Below are positions 60,884-64,000 of a DNA stretch of 64,000 bases, piece after piece. The translations under genes were made by a program, and so were the position numbers. The notes under the pieces were generated by a model. The model was not told where the DNA came from, did no database searches, and was given only the letters and a program-made list of their open reading frames with translations. Position 1 is the stretch's first letter, and every line of letters begins with the position of its first letter. The stretch spans positions 36,184 through 100,183 of the forward strand of contig JANNDY010000025.1 in the NCBI GenBank assembly GCA_031378345.1. Direction: 5' to 3'. The stretch is from Emticicia sp031378345. GTDB lineage: Bacteria; Bacteroidota; Bacteroidia; Cytophagales; Spirosomataceae.

Positions 60884-60904
60884 CCTCGGCAACGCTCGGT
60901 CACC
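60881..60904. repeat. GC-rich core between the receptor and its lipoprotein gene
   Basis: GACCTCGGCAACGCTCGGTC followed by ACC and a T run starts at the receptor stop codon. Its inverse contains ACCGAGCGT as does the core at 39648. It may act as an attenuator between the two genes. Confidence 0.5.
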
Positions 60905-60935
60905 GTTTTTTTAAGTTAAATTAAATTTACAAAAA

Positions 60936-61838
60936 ATGAAAAAAATACTTTCAATACTTATAATACTTTTTATTTCAGTTTCGATATTTTCGTGTACCGA
61001 TGTTATTGAATTTGATGTGAAAGATGGCGTTGTTCAGTTAGCGGTTGATGCTCTTGTGAATAACAAAAAAGAAACCCAAACTATCAAATTGACACTAACA
61101 CAAGGTTATTTTGATAATTCGACAATCAAACCTGCACTTGGGGCAAATGTTATTGTTTTCGACCAAGATAGCGTGGCTTACCAATTCAAAGATTTGAAAA
61201 ATAATGGTGTCTATACTTATGATGCCACAAAAAATCCTTTGAATAAAATTGGCAAGCAATATGCTCTTTATGTAAGTTATGGCGGTGAAGAATACGTTTC
61301 GCTTTCAAAATTGAATCGTGTGCCTAAAATTGATTCTATTAATTATCAAGTAGAAAGTTTTCCTGTAAAACCAGATAATGGACCACAGGAAGGTTTTCAG
61401 CCTCAGTTTTACGCCAATGACCCACAAGGCGAAGGAGATTGCTATTGGGTAAAATCTGCCAAGAACAATAAATATTTTTCTAAGCCAAGCGAGATAACCG
61501 TAGCTTATGATGCAGGTTTTAGTCCTGGCTCAAAAACCGATGGATTGTTGTTTATATTGCCTATTCGTACCTCAGTTGGTCGAGAATTGTATTCAGATAA
61601 AGACACCTTGAAAGTTGATGTTTATTCGACAACTGTTGAGCAATTTTATTATTTACAATTAATTTCCCAAGTTTCGCAGCCAGGTAGTTTGTTTTCAACT
61701 CCTTTGTCGAATATTCCTTCGAATATTACAAATAGAAATACAAGTTCGACTAAAAAGGCAATTGGTTTTTTTGGAATGTCGGCAGTAAGTTCGATGGAAA
61801 CTATTATTGATAAAAGTAAGGCGAAGCCGAAGAAGTAA
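60936..61838 (+). CDS. DUF4249 lipoprotein, partner of the TonB receptor
   Basis: The 300-residue protein has a lipoprotein signal (SVSIFSC, Cys at about residue 21) and a DUF4249 domain starting DVIEFDVKDGVVQLAVDALV and continuing with GANVIVFDQDSVAYQF and YALYVSYGGEEYVSLSKLNRVPKIDSI. DUF4249 proteins are encoded directly after TonB-dependent receptors with CarboxypepD_reg domains and presumably form a surface lid or ligand-binding subunit, as SusD does for SusC. The gap to the receptor gene is 52 bases. Confidence 0.85.
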   Translation: MKKILSILIILFISVSIFSCTDVIEFDVKDGVVQLAVDALVNNKKETQTIKLTLTQGYFDNSTIKPALGANVIVFDQDSVAYQFKDLKNNGVYTYDATKNPLNKIGKQYALYVSYGGEEYVSLSKLNRVPKIDSINYQVESFPVKPDNGPQEGFQPQFYANDPQGEGDCYWVKSAKNNKYFSKPSEITVAYDAGFSPGSKTDGLLFILPIRTSVGRELYSDKDTLKVDVYSTTVEQFYYLQLISQVSQPGSLFSTPLSNIPSNITNRNTSSTKKAIGFFGMSAVSSMETIIDKSKAKPKK

Positions 61839-61860
61839 TGTTTAATGATGAATTTCATTC

Positions 61861-62862
61861 CTAAAAAAGATTCTTCCAAGTACCTTTAATGAAGTTATAT
61901 TTTAAGGTACTTGGAAGGGCTTTCCAAAAATATTTATTGATTTCTACAGAAAATGAGGGTTGCATATAACAGTTGATTACGCACCCTTCACACTCCTTTA
62001 ATTTCCCTTCTAAGGCAACAATTTCTTGCACTTCCTTCGAGTAATACAAGTCAAAAAGATTCCTTTTTATTTCAAAATCTTTCGTTCCCAAATGATAGCA
62101 CGGAAGCACTAATTTGTTTTCTGGTGAGATAACAATCGTTGTCGAAGCTGCTTTACAGATGGGGTTTTCCACATGATTTCCTCCATTTTTTCGGAGGTCA
62201 ATGAAGGCTTCATTCAAATAGACATTTTTCTGTTTTCCCCACCATAAAAGTTTCTTCAAACTCGCTTCAGAAAGGTTATCCCCAGTTTCTACTTGGTTAT
62301 AGTTGAAAACTGGATTTAGAATTAAGATCAAATTATTTGGCTGTGAAATTTCCTTCCAAACCCTTTCTATCTTATCCACATTTTGTTCAAAAACTGTGAA
62401 CAGAATATCTGGTCTTTCGCCCAATTTTTTCGCAATTTGCACTGAATCTAATAATTTATCGAAACATTTTACACCTCTTGATTTATTATGTTCATCTTCA
62501 TCGGGCGAGTCCAAGGAGAAATGAAGCATATCTATTTTGCCTTTTAGTAGCTCGGCGTACTTGGGGTAAAGTAGGGTATTTGTAGTAACGGTTGTGAGTA
62601 ATCCTGCCTTTTTTGTTTCGTCTAAAAGCAAGTCTAATTCACGGTGAAGCAATGGTTCTCCACCAGTAAAATCAATGACTTTAACACCTAATTTTTTGAG
62701 GTCTTGAAGGTTTTCTCGAAAGTTTTCGAGGGTTATGTAAGGTGAAGGTTTTTCCCAAATATCACAGAAACTACACGTTGCATTGCAGCGATAAGTTACG
62801 TAGTAATTGCAGAGTATTGGATGAGAAATGAGTCGCATTTTTTTGATAAAGAATTTAGACAA
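61861..62862 (-). CDS. Radical SAM / SPASM domain protein
   Basis: The 333-residue protein has the radical SAM cluster motif CNATCSFC (in YVTYRCNATCSFCDIWEKP, residues about 22-40), the SAM-binding GGEP in DFTGGEPLLHRELD, and a C-terminal Cys-rich SPASM region (NPICKAAS, LVLPCYHLG, KECEGCVINCYMQ) for further iron-sulfur clusters. Such enzymes modify peptides or small molecules by radical chemistry. No precursor peptide or partner gene is evident nearby. An ATG eight residues further in (MRLISHPILC) is an alternative start. Confidence 0.85.
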   Translation of the reverse strand: MSKFFIKKMRLISHPILCNYYVTYRCNATCSFCDIWEKPSPYITLENFRENLQDLKKLGVKVIDFTGGEPLLHRELDLLLDETKKAGLLTTVTTNTLLYPKYAELLKGKIDMLHFSLDSPDEDEHNKSRGVKCFDKLLDSVQIAKKLGERPDILFTVFEQNVDKIERVWKEISQPNNLILILNPVFNYNQVETGDNLSEASLKKLLWWGKQKNVYLNEAFIDLRKNGGNHVENPICKAASTTIVISPENKLVLPCYHLGTKDFEIKRNLFDLYYSKEVQEIVALEGKLKECEGCVINCYMQPSFSVEINKYFWKALPSTLKYNFIKGTWKNLF

Positions 62863-62940
62863 AAGACAAGAAACAAAAGATAATTTTACTTCAAAAATGA
62901 AAAAATCTTTTGTCTCTTGTCTTTTATCTCTTGTCTGCTT
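62862..62940. repeat. Inverted arrays of AGACAAAAGACAAG units
   Basis: AGACAAAAGACAAGAAACAAAAGAT on the left is answered by ATCTTTTGTCTCTTGTC and TTTTATCTCTTGTCTG on the right, filling the 77-base spacer between accD and the radical SAM gene. It has no GC-rich core. Confidence 0.6.
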
Positions 62941-63782
62941 TATTGTAGCATCCCCAACAAACTTGCTAACTTATCTTTCAAATCTTTTCTATCAACTATA
63001 AAATCAAGGAAGCCGTGGTCTAAAACAAATTCTGCCGTTTGGAATCCTTTTGGTAATTCCTTTCCGATTGTTTCTTTGATAACTCGTGGTCCCGCAAAAC
63101 CAATTAAGGCTTCTGGCTCAGATATATTAAAATCACCAAGCATGGCATACGAAGCTGTTACTCCGCCTGTTGTTGGGTCTGTCAATAAGGAAACATAAGG
63201 AATTTTCGCTTCTGCCAACTGTGCTAATCTTGCCGAAGTTTTTGCCATTTGCATTAATGAAAAACCAGCTTCCATCATTCTTGCTCCACCCGATTTTGAA
63301 ATCATCAAAAAAGGTATTTTGTGTTTCAAAGCATATTCTACTCCACGAGCAATTTTTTCACCAACTACCGAACCCATCGAACCACCTATAAAACTAAAAT
63401 CCATGCAAGTGATAACAATATCATTTTCTGACATTTTTCCGTAGGCTGTTCGAGCTGCATCTTTTAAACCCGATTTTTTTTCGGTTGCTCTTACTCTGTC
63501 CACATAAGATTTTGTGTCGGTAAATTTCAAAGGGTCGCCCGAATGAAGATTAGCATCAAGCTCTGTATATTCGCCTTCGTCGAAAAGTATTTGAAAATAT
63601 GCTTCTGAACCTATTTTTTCGTGGTAATTGCAATTGCTACATGTGAAAGCATTGAGTTTATGCTCACGGGTGTGCATTGCTTTCTTACAATTTGGACACT
63701 GATACCAAAGCCCATCGGGAGCTTCACGTTTCATTTCCGTCGGAGTCTGAATTCCTTTATCTTTTCTCTTAAACCAAGACAT
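62940..63782 (-). CDS. accD: Acetyl-CoA carboxylase carboxyltransferase subunit beta
   Basis: The 280-residue protein transfers the carboxyl group from biotin to acetyl-CoA together with AccA. It has the N-terminal zinc ribbon CPNCKKAMH ... CSNCNYH (residues about 29-51) and the crotonase-fold core with SKSGGARMMEAGFSLMQMAK, PTTGGVTASYAMLGD and GFAGPRVIKETIG. The ATG at 63782 (MSWFKRKDKG) is the conserved start; the upstream extension to 63914 has no support. A promoter element TACCTTTG lies 25 bases upstream. Confidence 0.95.
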   Translation of the reverse strand: MSWFKRKDKGIQTPTEMKREAPDGLWYQCPNCKKAMHTREHKLNAFTCSNCNYHEKIGSEAYFQILFDEGEYTELDANLHSGDPLKFTDTKSYVDRVRATEKKSGLKDAARTAYGKMSENDIVITCMDFSFIGGSMGSVVGEKIARGVEYALKHKIPFLMISKSGGARMMEAGFSLMQMAKTSARLAQLAEAKIPYVSLLTDPTTGGVTASYAMLGDFNISEPEALIGFAGPRVIKETIGKELPKGFQTAEFVLDHGFLDFIVDRKDLKDKLASLLGMLQ

Positions 63783-63806
63783 ATTCGTTATTGTATTTTG
63801 AGGGGA

Positions 63807-63814
63807 CAAAGGTA
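63807..63814 (-). promoter_or_regulatory. -7 promoter element of accD
   Basis: TACCTTTG on the minus strand matches TAnnTTTG, 25 bases upstream of the accD ATG. The upstream element is not clear. Confidence 0.45.
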
Positions 63815-64000
63815 AATAATCTTGGGCGTTGATTTTAAATTTTATCTTATTTTTATGATTACTTCTACTTTGGCACTCTGAACTTAGAATATATTTATAA
63901 CTAAATTTGAGCATGAAAATATTTGATGAAAAAAAATTAATGAGTATCTGAAAGGCTTTGGAAGCTTATTTAAGTGTTATAAAACAGACAATATTGCCAA

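Noticed and set aside
63915..64000. Possible start of another gene at the right edge
   Set aside because: Only 86 AT-rich bases remain upstream of accD and no start codon with a sustained frame or homology is visible.

Overview
The window looks like a chromosomal segment of a low-GC Bacteroidota, most likely of the order Cytophagales. Evidence is the base composition (mid-30s % GC by eye), the type IX secretion genes porU and porV with a glycoside hydrolase carrying a type IX C-terminal sorting domain, TonB-dependent receptors with CarboxypepD_reg-type N-termini, an ArgF' (N-acyl-ornithine) transcarbamylase, several Bacteroidota-only families (DUF2911, DUF3857, DUF4249, DUF5916, bacterial GH3), and TAnnTTTG promoter elements. 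I could not fix the genus. No rRNA, tRNA, CRISPR array or intact insertion sequence was seen.

Layout. 1-8 kb: fabG-type reductase, a GHKL ATPase/PD-(D/E)XK nuclease fusion next to a 146-bp MITE, argF', a PfkB sugar kinase, an APC permease, a fluoride channel and a DeoR regulator. 8-13 kb: a TonB-dependent receptor read from a TPP riboswitch leader, then a small operon with an exported barnase-type RNase, its barstar inhibitor and a GNAT acetyltransferase. 13-24 kb: mutL, two rhomboid proteases, a SIMPL protein, dxs, a GT2 glycosyltransferase, a NUMOD4/HNH-like protein and lpdA. 24-40 kb: DUF3857 protein, TSUP transporter, molybdopterin oxidoreductase, SprT-like protein, porU-porV, DUF5916 protein, glycerophosphodiesterase, GH3 protein and a fumarylacetoacetase-family enzyme. 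40.5-44.6 kb: a very AT-rich operon with a divergent XRE regulator. 44.6-64 kb: S41 peptidase, YncE/phosphoesterase lipoprotein, ruvX, mazG, NeuD-type acetyltransferase, moaD, MATE pump, GH5 cellulase, murE, a GH78-like protein without catalytic domain, a TonB receptor/DUF4249 pair, a radical SAM/SPASM protein and accD.

The most interesting locus is 40574-44559. Three tandem, paralogous, signal-peptide-bearing small proteins are followed by an SdpA/DUF5819-like membrane-anchored protein, an SdpB-like HTTM (vitamin K carboxylase-like) membrane enzyme and two small membrane proteins, all tightly packed, with an XRE regulator divergent to them. The order and families match the logic of the Bacillus sporulation-delaying-protein (SdpABC/SdpI) toxin system, so I propose a multi-precursor SDP-like peptide toxin locus of Bacteroidota. 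The HTTM gene is split by a pentanucleotide tandem repeat (ATAGT, about 3.4 copies), which suggests slipped-strand phase variation or a coupled two-part enzyme.

A second theme is repeats. Spacers, and even gene ends and signal-peptide codons, hold short GC-rich palindromic cores (such as GCGGAACGCCGCCCG, CGCACGGGTGACCCC, CGCACGGCGAACCG) set in AT-rich arrays of degenerate 7-11 nt units. One copy sits inside a fresh duplication of the 3' end of a rhomboid gene; others supply the N-terminal residues of a TonB receptor and of a glycerophosphodiesterase.
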